From positions 1 through 64,000 of the forward strand of contig NZ_JALPTH010000031.1 of NCBI RefSeq assembly GCF_023218175.1: DNA of 64,000 nucleotides. The letters run 5' to 3'. The stretch is from Streptomyces lichenis (GTDB taxonomy: Bacteria > Actinomycetota > Actinomycetes > Streptomycetales > Streptomycetaceae). Below the pieces are notes generated by a model that saw nothing but the letters and a program-made list of their open reading frames with translations, was not told where the DNA came from and did not search any database. How positions within the stretch are numbered: the first letter of the stretch is position 1; each line of letters begins with the position of its first letter. Positions 49,681 to 57,640 of the stretch are shown in pieces. A program made the position numbers and the translations under genes.

Positions 49681-50190
49681 CATGGCCCGTACCGCCTCCG
49701 GCAGGGCGCGGGTCCCCGGACCCGGCGCGGCACGGGCTCGGGCGCGTTGCCCCCTCGAAGGGCGCGGGCTCCTGGGGCTCCTGGGCCCTGGGGCCCGAAA
49801 CGCAAGGCCGGGCCCTGGTGTGGCCCCTGGGCCGGGCCGCGGGAGCCGAAGCGCGAGGCGGGCGGGGACCCACCCGCCACCCACTCGGTGCACCGCGCAC
49901 CACGCCTGACGCCCCGGGGGCAGATGCCGGGCCTCGGCCCGTACAGGCGCGGGCGGCGTCTGCGGGCGTGGCCCGTACCGCCCCCGGCGGAGCCCGGGGC
50001 CCGTCCTGGCGCGGCACGGGCTCGGGCGCGTCACCCCGTCCCGCCCGGGCGCGGGCCCCGGGGCCCCGGGCCTCCGGGGCCCGGGCCCTGCGCGGGTCCG
50101 CGACGCGAGGCCGGGCGGGGCTCACCCGTACCCGCTCGGCACGCCGCGTACCGCGTGCACACACCTGACGCCCGGGGGCGGATGCCGTGC
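49681..50190. repeat. Two diverged direct repeats of about 290 bp
   Basis: The unit beginning TGGCCCGTACCGCC at about 49682 recurs at about 49971. Shared landmarks in the same order are GCACGGGCTCGGGCGCGT, a GAGGCCGGGC/GAGGCGGGCG stretch, CGCGTACCGCGTGC or its like, and CACGCCTGACGCCC / CACACCTGACGCCC followed by GGGGGC.GATGCC. Confidence 0.65.
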
Positions 50191-50234
50191 CCGGGCGTCA
50201 GGCTCGTACTGGGCCGTCGGGCCCGTGCGTACCG

Positions 50235-50265
50235 CGGCTCCTGAGCCGCCGCGGCTCCTGAGCCG
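50235..50265. terminator. Duplicated hairpin downstream of the secreted protein gene
   Basis: CGGCTC-CT-GAGCCG occurs twice, at 50235-50248 and 50252-50265, with a 17-bp period, ending 5 nt past the stop at 50270. The tandem hairpins probably act as a terminator. Confidence 0.6.
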
Positions 50266-50269
50266 CCCC

Positions 50270-50710
50270 TCAGCCCGGGAGGCGGTAGGTGACCCGCGCG
50301 GCCTGGTCGGGGCTGGCCTCGGGGTAGCTGAGGGTCAGCTCGGTGAAGCGCCGCAGGTCGGGCTGGGCCTTCCAGACCTCGGCGCGGTCCAGGCGGACGG
50401 TCACCGGGTACGAGCGGAGGGTGCCGGCCGCGCAGTAGGGGCGGCAGTCGTTGACCACGTTGACGCCGGTGCCCACGGCGCCGTCCGGGCCCCAGGAGGT
50501 CCACCGCAGTCGCGTCAGGCGGTTGTTGCCGTCTCCGCAGGCGATGATGTAGTCGCCCGGCCGGTCCTGGCCCCGCGCGGCGCAGTCCACTGCCACCACC
50601 TCGGGGGCGGGCGGGGCCTGCGGTGCGGCCGCGGACGCGGGCACCACCGCGGCCGCCAGTCCCGCGGCGGCGCAGAGGGTGAGCGTCGTCCGGAAGGTGT
50701 GTCGTCGCAT
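50270..50710 (-). CDS. Secreted hypothetical protein
   Basis: A 146-residue exported protein with a signal peptide to about residue 28 (LTLCAAAGLAAAVVPASAAA). The mature part has four Cys (VDCAARGQ, YIIACGDG, NDCRPYCAAG), probably two disulfides, and a compact beta pattern (LRWTSWGPDGAVGTG, SYPVTVRLDRAEVW, RFTELTLSYP). Similar small secreted proteins are frequent in Streptomyces; function unknown. GGGAG lies 5-6 nt before ATG 50710. Confidence 0.75.
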   Translation of the reverse strand: MRRHTFRTTLTLCAAAGLAAAVVPASAAAPQAPPAPEVVAVDCAARGQDRPGDYIIACGDGNNRLTRLRWTSWGPDGAVGTGVNVVNDCRPYCAAGTLRSYPVTVRLDRAEVWKAQPDLRRFTELTLSYPEASPDQAARVTYRLPG

Positions 50711-50813
50711 GTCGGCTCCCAGCGGCTCGTGCCCGAGCTCTTCCGAAATCCGACGGTAAGGCCGCCCGGCCGGGCCCACCACTCGAACGGGCGAAAGCCC
50801 TGGTGGGGGGCGG

Positions 50814-52076
50814 TCAGCGCAGCAGGGCGCAGACGTAGTCCTCCTGCACCGCCCGCACCTTCGCCAGCAGCTCCGGCTTGAGGGTCCTGTTGGTCTGCGT
50901 GCTGATGGTGAAGGTCAGCGAGCGCCGGCCGTCCCTGGTCGCCGCCGCGAACTGGGTGTAGCCCGGGAAGTTGCCGGTGTGGCCGTACACCGCCCCGCAC
51001 CGGGTGGTGTAGCGGAACAGGGCGAGCCCGGCCGCGTTGGTGCCCGGCCCGGCCGGCTCCGACGCGCCGCCGGCCCGGAAGGTGAACTGGGCCTCGCGGA
51101 CCGTGCCGGAGACCAGCCGCCCGCCCACGTAGCCGCGGACGAACCGGTTGAAGTCCCGGGGGGTGGCGACGATGCCGCCGGACGCCCACACCCCGGACGC
51201 GCTCAGCACCTCGCTGACGTCCTCCGGCGCGGCCGGCGGATCGACGTCGTAGCCGTGCAGGTAGGGCTCCGGCAGCCGGTAGCCGCCCGGCAGACCGGTC
51301 TCCCGCAGGTCGAGCGGCCGGTACACCAGCTCGGCCAGCAGCTTCTCGTACGGCCGGCCGGTCACCGCCTCGGCGATCAGCGCCACCACGATGTTGTCCG
51401 AGTTGGAGTAGCGGTAGCGGGTGCCGGGCCGGAAGCCCAGCGGCTCGTCGGCGACGAAGTCCAGCAGCCGGCGCGGGTCGAACCGGCGGCGCGGGTCCTC
51501 CACCACCAGCCGCACGAACCCGGCGTCGGAGGTGTAGTCCGGAAGTCCGCTGGTGTGGTCGAGGAGTTGGCGCAGGGTCACCGCGGACCAGGCCTTCGGC
51601 AGCCGGGGCAGCAGCCGGCCCAGGGTGTCGTCCAGACGCAGCCGGCCCTCCTCGACCAGCTGGAGCGACACCGCGCCGGTGTACATCTTCGAGGCGCTCG
51701 CCAGCCGGGTGCGGTCGCCGGGCCGGGGCGGCCGCCCGGTGCCCAGCTCGGCGGTGCCCGCGGTGAGGACCTGGCGCTCGCCGTCCCGTTGGAGCACCGC
51801 GATCACTCCGGGCGGCCCGCCGGGCGTCCGCACCAGCTGCTCCAGCTTCCCGCGCAGGCCCGCGTCCCGACCGGGGTCACCGGCCCGGTCCGCGGCCGCG
51901 GTGCCCGGGGCGGCGGCGAGCGCGGCGGCGACCGCCGCGGCGGCGGTCAGCAGCGCCAGCGGCCGGGCGGACCGGCCCCGTACGGCACCGCGCCGGCGGA
52001 AGCGGCCCGCCACGGCGGGATCGGACGGCGAGGGGAGGGACCCGGACGGGGGACGGAAGCGGGTGGGCGGCAGCAT
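50814..52076 (-). CDS. Secreted serine hydrolase, class C beta-lactamase/DD-peptidase fold
   Basis: A 420-residue exported enzyme. A long basic N-terminus leads to a hydrophobic segment (LALLTAAAAVAAALAAAPG) and cleavage near residue 62. Catalytic motifs: SxxK in LASASKMYTGAV, YxN in RYRYSNSDN, and the third motif HTG in YGHTGNFPGY, all in family order. Such proteins act as D-alanyl-D-alanine carboxypeptidases, D-aminopeptidases or esterases more often than as true beta-lactamases. AAGGA lies 7 nt before the ATG. It is divergent from a cupin gene over 366 bp. Confidence 0.88.
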   Translation of the reverse strand: MLPPTRFRPPSGSLPSPSDPAVAGRFRRRGAVRGRSARPLALLTAAAAVAAALAAAPGTAAADRAGDPGRDAGLRGKLEQLVRTPGGPPGVIAVLQRDGERQVLTAGTAELGTGRPPRPGDRTRLASASKMYTGAVSLQLVEEGRLRLDDTLGRLLPRLPKAWSAVTLRQLLDHTSGLPDYTSDAGFVRLVVEDPRRRFDPRRLLDFVADEPLGFRPGTRYRYSNSDNIVVALIAEAVTGRPYEKLLAELVYRPLDLRETGLPGGYRLPEPYLHGYDVDPPAAPEDVSEVLSASGVWASGGIVATPRDFNRFVRGYVGGRLVSGTVREAQFTFRAGGASEPAGPGTNAAGLALFRYTTRCGAVYGHTGNFPGYTQFAAATRDGRRSLTFTISTQTNRTLKPELLAKVRAVQEDYVCALLR

Positions 52077-52442
52077 GGCTGATTCCTTACGAAGGGGGGC
52101 GGTGGGGGAGGGCGCGGCACCGCGCCGGTGGGGCGCTGTGCGCACCAGACTGACCGGGCCGCCCCTCGGCCGTCCTGGCGCGCTGCGCCAACCGGTCCAA
52201 CCTCCGGCAGCCCCTGACCACCACCCCGGCGCCCGGGCCTCCCGCCGCGCGGAAGCACCCCCGCCGCCCGCGCGAAAGCCGCCGCGGCGCCCGGCGCCGT
52301 AGTGGCCGGATCACACGCGTCGACGGCCCCGGAGGCGACCGGATCGGGGCCGGAGTGTGTCCGGGGCCCGGCGCGAGCTGGGAGGATGGCGCCGCCCAGG
52401 CGATGGAGCCGGGCCCGCCGCACCGAGAGGGACACCCTGGCT
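52077..52442. other. Divergent promoter region, 366 bp
   Basis: Lies between the serine hydrolase and cupin genes, which point away from each other. No coding frame with proper bias, no strong hexamer pair and no long palindrome were found by eye. Confidence 0.4.
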
Positions 52443-52937
52443 GTGAGCACCACCGGCCTTGAGCAGACCGACGTCGAGGCGCTCGTCCGCGCCGGACGCG
52501 GCGGACGCGGCGGCGCCCTGTGGCGACTCGGCCGCCGCAACCGCCAGCTCGACGCCAACGTGGTGCGCGTCCCGCCCGGCGCCCCGGTCGGCGAGCATGT
52601 CGAGTCCCAGGTGGACGTGCTGCTCGTGGTGGTCTCCGGGACGGGCGCCCTGGTGGTCGACGGGGTGCGCCGGGAGGCGGGCCGGGGCGCCGTGGTCTAT
52701 CTGCCGCGCGGCGCCCGGCGGGCCATGGAGCCGGGCCCCGAGGGCATCGTCTTCATCACCGCGCACCGGCGCCGCGCCGGACTGCGCATCGGCCGCACCC
52801 GGCCGGCCGGCACGGGCGAGGCGGCGCACTGCGCCGTGCACCGGGTCTGCCGGGAGTGCCATCGGCACGCCATCGAGGTGGACGCCCGCTACTGCAGCCG
52901 CTGCGGCACCCCGCTCCCGGCCCGCCCGCCTGGCTGA
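52443..52937 (+). CDS. Cupin protein with C-terminal zinc ribbon
   Basis: A 164-residue protein. Residues about 30-115 are a cupin (VRVPPGAPVGEHVESQVDVL, VVVSGTGALVVDGVRREAGR, VVYLPRGARRAMEPG). After a short linker, residues about 130-155 are a zinc ribbon with two pairs of Cys: VCRECHRHAIEVDARYCSRC. Cupins of this kind sense or bind small molecules; the zinc ribbon may bind nucleic acid or protein. GTG 52443 has AGGGA about 10 nt upstream, and the frame before it has poor codon bias. It converges on a DHA2 exporter with a 22-bp gap. Confidence 0.78.
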   Translation: MSTTGLEQTDVEALVRAGRGGRGGALWRLGRRNRQLDANVVRVPPGAPVGEHVESQVDVLLVVVSGTGALVVDGVRREAGRGAVVYLPRGARRAMEPGPEGIVFITAHRRRAGLRIGRTRPAGTGEAAHCAVHRVCRECHRHAIEVDARYCSRCGTPLPARPPG

Positions 52938-52959
52938 GACCGCGGCGCGTCGGGAGGGC

Positions 52960-54636
52960 TCAGCGGCCCGCGCCCGCCGGGGGCTCGGTGGCCGCGGACG
53001 ACACCGCGTCCTCGGTGCGCCGCTCGTCCTCGGCGGAGGCCGCCGCCCTGCCGCCGGGGTGGGTCAGCGCCCAGAGGTAGCCGATGCCCAGCGCGATGGC
53101 CATCCCGTAGAACACCCACTGGTTGGCCTCGGCGAAGTCCAGCCGGATCGCGTCCATCGCATCCCGCATGGCCGTCGCCACCGGCCCGTCGCCGGCCGGG
53201 ACATGGCCGTCGGGATGGCCGCTGACCGCCTCGGCGACGTCCTGGGCCACCGACCGCGAGGCGCCCGCGGACAGCCCCCGGGACTCCAGCGAGGCCACCA
53301 CCCGCTCGGTCATCACATGGTTGAGCACGGTGCCGAAGACCGCCATCCCCACCGCGGCGGCGAAGTTGCGGATGGTCTGGGTGATCCCGGTGACCTCGCC
53401 GTAGGAGGCGCCGATCGCCCGGTTCACCGCGTCCGTGGAGGCCGGTGACAGCACGAGGCCGATGCCCGCGCCGGCCATCGCCGCGTACGGCCACTGGTCG
53501 TGCGTCGACAGGTCGGTCAGCTTCCCCGCCCACAGGGCGAACCCGGCCGCGCCGAGCGCACAGCCCAGCTTCAGCGCCGGCCGCGCCCCGCTCCGGTCCA
53601 CGATCCGGCCGCCCCACTGGGAGGCGATGCCGAAGCCCGCGAAGAAGTACAGCAGGAACAGCGCCGCCTGGTGGGGCGAGGCGCTCAGCGACACCTGCGC
53701 GTACACCGAGGCGAAGAAGAACACCGGGACGAACGCCGGCATCGCGAAGAACAGCACCAGGGAGTCCGCGCGGAACGCCCGGTCCCGGAACGCCCCGAGC
53801 CGGATCAGCGGATCGGCCACCGTCAGCTCGTACCGGCAGAAGAGGACCAGCACCGCAAGGCCGCCCGCGATACACAGCCAGGTCAGCGGGGAGGCCCAGC
53901 CCCAGGCCGAGGCCTGCTGGAGCCCGAGCACGCTCAGCCCCATGCCGGCCACCACCAGCGCGGCACCCACCACGTCCAGCCGCTCGGGGCGGCGTACGTC
54001 CCGGATCCGGGCCAGCGCGGTGAGCACCAGCGCGGCCACCGCCACCGGCACGTTGACCCAGAAGACCGCCCGCCAGGTCCAGTCGGTGAGCCAGCCGCCC
54101 AGCAGCGGGCCGATCGCGGTGAGCGCCCCGGACAGCCCGAAGAACAGCGCCAGCGCCCGGCCCCGCCGCTCCACCGGGAACACCGCCACCACCACGGCGA
54201 GCGCGGCCGGGAACATCAGCGCCGCGCCCATGCCCTGGGTCACCCGGAAGAGCACCAGCCACGGCTGGGCGAACGAGCCGGACGGCACACAGCCGCACAG
54301 CACCGAGGAGAGGACGAACAGCAGCGTCCCGGCCACCGCCGTCCGGCGCGGCCCCAGGATGTCCGCCAGCCGCCCGCCGAGCGCGAAGAACGCGGCCAGC
54401 GACAGCAGATAGGCGTTCACCACCCACTGCATGCCGGAGGAGGACAGCCCCAGCTCGTCCACGATGTCCGGCGCCGCGATGCTGACGATCGTCTGGTCGA
54501 TGAAGGTCATCGACACCGCGAACAGCATCGCCGTCAGTGCCAGCGGCCGCCGCTCGGCCCGCGCCCCGCCCGTCGCGGAGGCGGCGTCCGGTGAGTCCGG
54601 TGGAACGGCCGCGGTCCTGCCCCGTCGGTCCTTCAT
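52960..54636 (-). CDS. MFS drug exporter, DHA2 (14-TM) family
   Basis: A 558-residue exporter with about 14 hydrophobic segments, motif A-like FFALGGRLADILGPRRTAV, the TM1 acid in MTFIDQTIVSIAAPDI, and motif C-like GPLLGGWLTDWTWR in TM5. It also has a large external loop of about 100 residues between the last two segments (SHPDGHVPAGDGPVATAMRD), a feature of EmrB-type exporters. Substrate unknown. A GGAGG sits only 2 nt before ATG 54636, too close to be ideal, so the start is uncertain. No regulator gene is adjacent. Confidence 0.85.
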   Translation of the reverse strand: MKDRRGRTAAVPPDSPDAASATGGARAERRPLALTAMLFAVSMTFIDQTIVSIAAPDIVDELGLSSSGMQWVVNAYLLSLAAFFALGGRLADILGPRRTAVAGTLLFVLSSVLCGCVPSGSFAQPWLVLFRVTQGMGAALMFPAALAVVVAVFPVERRGRALALFFGLSGALTAIGPLLGGWLTDWTWRAVFWVNVPVAVAALVLTALARIRDVRRPERLDVVGAALVVAGMGLSVLGLQQASAWGWASPLTWLCIAGGLAVLVLFCRYELTVADPLIRLGAFRDRAFRADSLVLFFAMPAFVPVFFFASVYAQVSLSASPHQAALFLLYFFAGFGIASQWGGRIVDRSGARPALKLGCALGAAGFALWAGKLTDLSTHDQWPYAAMAGAGIGLVLSPASTDAVNRAIGASYGEVTGITQTIRNFAAAVGMAVFGTVLNHVMTERVVASLESRGLSAGASRSVAQDVAEAVSGHPDGHVPAGDGPVATAMRDAMDAIRLDFAEANQWVFYGMAIALGIGYLWALTHPGGRAAASAEDERRTEDAVSSAATEPPAGAGR

Positions 54637-54738
54637 ACCCTCCGATGGTGCGCGCCCGGCGGGCGTCCCGCAGCTCGGAACGGCGGGCCGCCGGGAATTC
54701 GGTTGCGGGGGCCGCGGTGATCACCGGACAGTGGCCCG

Positions 54739-55680
54739 ATGCACACGGCACCCCTCATCGACATCCGCCCCGCGACCCTGGCGGACGCCTCCCTCGTCTG
54801 CGATCTGCTCAACGCCGTCGACACCATCGAGATCGGCCGCCCCGACACCGATCTGCACGCGGTCGAGACCGACCTCGGGCACCCGGAGGTCGACCTGGCC
54901 CGGGACTCCTGGCTCGCCTTCCAAGGCGGCCGGCTGGTGGCGTACGCCATCGTCTGGGACGACTCCGGGGCCGAGCGCATCGACCTCGACCACTATGTGC
55001 TGCCCGACCACCAGGAGGCGGGCGAGCGGCTGCTCGCGCTGGCCGAGGAACGGGCCGTCCAGCGCGCCGGGGGCAACGGGGTCGCCAGGGCCGTGCTCCA
55101 CCTCCAGCTCAACTCCCGCCCCACCACCGACCTCGCCGTCCTGAAGCGGCGCGGCTGGAGTCCGGTGCGCCGCTACCAGGTGCTGACCCGCGCCCTCGAC
55201 GGCACCGACCACCGCGTCCCCGAGCCGCCCGCCGGGCTCGTCCTGCGCGACTGCGCCGAGGAGGCCGACCGCCGGCTCGCCCACGCCCTGCTCCAGGAGA
55301 CCTTCCGCGAGCACTTCGACCACCAGCAGCGCGGCTACGAGCAGTGGCTGGACGACATCGGGGCCCGGCACATCGACTGGTCCCTGGTGTGGATAGCCGC
55401 CCTGGACGGCACCGACGCCGCGGTGATGCTCACCCGCGACGACCGCGCCGCCATGGGCTGGATCGGCAACCTCGGGGTGCGCCGGGACGCGCGCGGGCGG
55501 GGGATCGCCGGGCATCTGCTCCGCCACGCCTTCGCGGTGTACGCCGCCCGCGGCCGCGGCACCCTCGGCCTCGGCGTGGACACCCTCAACGCGACGGGCG
55601 CGCTGCGGCTGTACGAGGCCCACGGCATGGCCCCGGACTTCTCGGTGGACACCTGGGAGGCGGTGCTGCCGGTCACCTGA
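54739..55680 (+). CDS. Tandem GNAT acetyltransferase
   Basis: A 313-residue protein made of two GNAT folds, as in mycothiol synthase MshD. The C-terminal domain has the acetyl-CoA loop in LGVRRDARGRGIAGHLLRHA (about residue 245-265) and DTLNATGALRLYEAHGMAP. The N-terminal domain (IRPATLADASLVCDLLNAVD) is degenerate at the CoA loop. The acceptor is unknown, and the true mshD is usually elsewhere, so a resistance or small-molecule role is equally possible. The ribosome site is weak. A hairpin begins immediately after the stop. Confidence 0.82.
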   Translation: MHTAPLIDIRPATLADASLVCDLLNAVDTIEIGRPDTDLHAVETDLGHPEVDLARDSWLAFQGGRLVAYAIVWDDSGAERIDLDHYVLPDHQEAGERLLALAEERAVQRAGGNGVARAVLHLQLNSRPTTDLAVLKRRGWSPVRRYQVLTRALDGTDHRVPEPPAGLVLRDCAEEADRRLAHALLQETFREHFDHQQRGYEQWLDDIGARHIDWSLVWIAALDGTDAAVMLTRDDRAAMGWIGNLGVRRDARGRGIAGHLLRHAFAVYAARGRGTLGLGVDTLNATGALRLYEAHGMAPDFSVDTWEAVLPVT

Positions 55681-55707
55681 GCGGCACGTACGGGGATCCG
55701 GTGCCGC
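55681..55707. terminator. Hairpin terminator after the GNAT gene
   Basis: GCGGCAC (55681-55687), 13-nt loop, GTGCCGC (55701-55707), starting at the base after the TGA stop. Confidence 0.6.
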
Positions 55708-55709
55708 GC

Positions 55710-55920
55710 TCAGAGGCCCAGGGCGGTCAGCAGGCCGTCCACCGCGGCCGACCAGGGCCGGCGCCGGGCCGGCTCGACGCGGAGCGCCTCGGCGGCGGCG
55801 AACCGGTCCTCCCGTTCCCGCGGCATGCCGTCGATCGCCCGGGCCCAGGTCTGGACGTCCCGGTCGGTGTCCCCCGACATGGGCACCACCCAGGACGCGG
55901 CCCGGACGGCCGGTGAGGTC
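55710..55920 (-). pseudogene. Truncated gene remnant (C-terminal fragment)
   Basis: On the minus strand a frame ending in TGA at 55710-55712 shows almost perfect G/C third positions back to about 55920, then loses the bias although the frame stays open. An ATG at 55880 would give only 56 residues, containing WARAIDGMPREREDRFAAAE and WSAAVDGLLTALGL. The spacing of hydrophobic residues and the closing Trp-helix recall the end of a GT-B glycosyltransferase, but this is weak. It looks like the surviving 3' end of a longer gene that lost its front. Confidence 0.45.
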
Positions 55921-56006
55921 TTGCCCGCTCCGGGACATGCGCCGGATACCGCAGCCGTAAGCCACCCGCGGAGGTGTCCGCGCGGCGTATCACCACGCTC
56001 GCCACA

Positions 56007-56025
56007 CCGCCGGTTCCCCCGGCGG
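56007..56025. terminator. Hairpin terminator of the AI-2E permease gene
   Basis: CCGCCGG (56007-56013), 5-nt loop, CCGGCGG (56019-56025), about 20 nt past the minus-strand stop at 56046. Confidence 0.65.
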
Positions 56026-56045
56026 CCGGATCCGCGGCCACCGGG

Positions 56046-57278
56046 TCAGTGCCCCCCGGGCGCCCGCCCGGCCCCGCCCTCGGCGCGGTCACGCAGCGTC
56101 TGGAGCACCGCCCAGACCACCGACACCAGCGGCACCGCCACGATCGCGCCCAGCACGCCCGCCGCGATGGCGCCGCCGATGACGGAGAACGCCACCACCA
56201 CGGGGTGCAGCCGGACCGCCCAGCTCATCACCAGCGGGTGCAGCACATGCCCTTCGAGCTGGCCGATCAGCACGATCAGCGCCACCACGACCACCGCCGC
56301 CACCACCCCCTTGGCCGCCAGCGCCACCACCGCCGCCACCGCGAGGGCGATGGGCGAGCCGATCAGCGGGACGAACGCGGCGAAGAACTCCAGCAGGGCG
56401 AGGGGCAGCGCGAGCGGCACGCCGAGCAGGAAGAGCGCCAGACCGACCAGGACGGCGTTGGTCGCGGCGACCAGCACGATGCCATGGGTGTACCCGGTGA
56501 AGGTGCGCCAGGCGGTGCGGCCGGCCAGTGCCGTGCGGGGCCGCACCGATTCCGGCAACTGGCCGCAGAACCAGGCCCACTGGCGGTCACCCGAGTACAG
56601 GAAGAACACCGAGCTGAACAGCGCGAGCGCGAACACCGTCACCACCTCCACCAGCCGGCCCGCCCCGCTGATCGCGGTGGAGATCAGGGTGGAGCGGTGG
56701 CTGGCGAGGAACTGCCCGATCCGGGCCTGGAGATCGGTGAGCGCGTGCGGGTCCAGCCGGAACGGCGGCCCCTCCAGCCAGCGTTCGATCCGGTCCACCC
56801 CGGTGACGAACTCCCGCACCAGGACCCGCCGTTCGCCCGCCACCGCGTCGCCGACCAGGGCCAGCACCCCGAGCACCAGCACGATCCCGGCGAGCAGCGA
56901 GACGGCGACGGCCAGTGCGCGGGGGAGCGGACGGGCGAGCAGGTCGACCAGCGGGCGCAGCAGTGCCGTCACCACCAGGCCGAGGAACACCGCGACGCCC
57001 AGCTCATGGAACCGGCCCAGCAGCGCGAACACCCCGTACACCGCGGCGGCCACCACCAGCAGCCGCCAGGCGTGCGCGGCGGCCGTGCGCAGCGGCGGAT
57101 ACACCCGCGTCCCCGCCTCCGGCCCGTCGGCCCCGGGCGCCCCGGCCGGCTCCGGTGCGCGGCCCCGGGACGCCGGGTGGGCCGCCGCCCGGGCGTAGGG
57201 GCGGACGGCGGGACGGAGGGGACCGCGGGACGGGCGCCGCGGGGAGGAGTCGCCTGGGGGCTGTACGGGGGTGGGCAT
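56046..57278 (-). CDS. AI-2E family transporter
   Basis: A 410-residue membrane protein. After a Pro/Arg-rich cytosolic start of about 65 residues come membrane segments WRLLVVAAAVYGVFALLGRF, LGVAVFLGLVVTALLRPLVD and ALAVAVSLLAGIVLVLGVLA, a soluble domain around 150-220, then FFAAFVPLIGSPIALAVAA, the family-typical loop GQLEGHVLHPLVMSWAVRLH and VLGAIVAVPLVSVVWAVLQT. Members export autoinducer-2 or exchange Na/H; the substrate here is unknown. ATG 57278 has GGAGG unusually close upstream; the longer frame to 57389 has poor coding character. Confidence 0.85.
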   Translation of the reverse strand: MPTPVQPPGDSSPRRPSRGPLRPAVRPYARAAAHPASRGRAPEPAGAPGADGPEAGTRVYPPLRTAAAHAWRLLVVAAAVYGVFALLGRFHELGVAVFLGLVVTALLRPLVDLLARPLPRALAVAVSLLAGIVLVLGVLALVGDAVAGERRVLVREFVTGVDRIERWLEGPPFRLDPHALTDLQARIGQFLASHRSTLISTAISGAGRLVEVVTVFALALFSSVFFLYSGDRQWAWFCGQLPESVRPRTALAGRTAWRTFTGYTHGIVLVAATNAVLVGLALFLLGVPLALPLALLEFFAAFVPLIGSPIALAVAAVVALAAKGVVAAVVVVALIVLIGQLEGHVLHPLVMSWAVRLHPVVVAFSVIGGAIAAGVLGAIVAVPLVSVVWAVLQTLRDRAEGGAGRAPGGH

Positions 57279-57471
57279 GCCTCCACCTGCTACCACCCGC
57301 GCGCCGGGCGGCCGGTGAGCGGCGCGCCCGTCCGCCGCCGGGCACCCGTCCGCCGCATGGCCGAGGGGGCGGTGAGGGGCATCGCCCACCGCGCACCGCC
57401 GGGCACCCGTCCGCCGTACGGGCGGCGGGCACGGAGCAGGGTGGCACCTGTCCGCCGCATGAGGCGTGCCA

Positions 57472-57483
57472 GAGAGCGCTCTC
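57472..57483. promoter_or_regulatory. LacI-family-type operator GAGAGCGCTCTC
   Basis: A perfect 12-bp palindrome with the central GAGCGCTC found in CebR-type operators of Streptomyces (consensus TGGGAGCGCTCCCA). It lies 8 bp upstream of the -35 of the glucanase promoter, which fits carbon-source repression by a LacI-family regulator encoded elsewhere. Confidence 0.65.
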
Positions 57484-57491
57484 CCACTGTC

Positions 57492-57521
57492 TTGACAGGG
57501 TCACGCCAGCGGCGCTTCACT
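57492..57521 (+). promoter_or_regulatory. Promoter of the GH16 gene
   Basis: TTGACA at 57492-57497 is a perfect -35. TTCACT at 57516-57521, 18 nt on, is the best -10. It leaves a leader of about 110 nt before the ATG. Confidence 0.55.
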
Positions 57522-57640
57522 TCCCGAAGGCTCACAGGTACGGACCAACGGCCGCCGCGGACGAGCCGCCCGCGGGTGCGCCGCCGCCCCTCCCAGCCAG
57601 GACGACCCCCATCCCCCGCCCCCACCCCCGAGGGACGCCC

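Larger units (their letters stand above)
49141..50269. other. 1.1-kb non-coding block rich in GC repeats
   Basis: Several long frames cross this block on both strands, but their products are only Pro/Arg/Gly/Ala strings with no family likeness, and the DNA is explained by repeats: a 51-bp minisatellite at 49212-49420 and two diverged copies of a roughly 290-bp unit at 49681-50190. It holds the promoter of the MFS gene at its left end and hairpins at its right end. I see no credible gene. Confidence 0.65.
57279..57640. other. Intergenic region, 362 bp, with repeated motif
   Basis: No gene. The left part repeats GGGCACCCGTCCGCCG-like strings three to four times between 57325 and 57460, with a hairpin GTCCGCCGTACGGGCGGC. 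The right part holds the operator at 57472-57483 and the promoter of the GH16 gene. Confidence 0.5.

Noticed and set aside
49137..50034. Pro/Arg-rich minus-strand frames of 247 and 288 codons in the repeat block
   Set aside because: Explained by GC-rich repeats; no start signal, no codon bias contrast between frames and no known domain.
47687..50164. An 825-codon minus-strand frame
   Set aside because: Out of frame with the MFS gene and otherwise Pro/Arg-rich repeat translation; no family likeness.
47473..50244. A 923-codon plus-strand frame
   Set aside because: Antisense to the MFS gene and then through the repeat block; low-complexity Arg/Gly/Pro product with no motifs.
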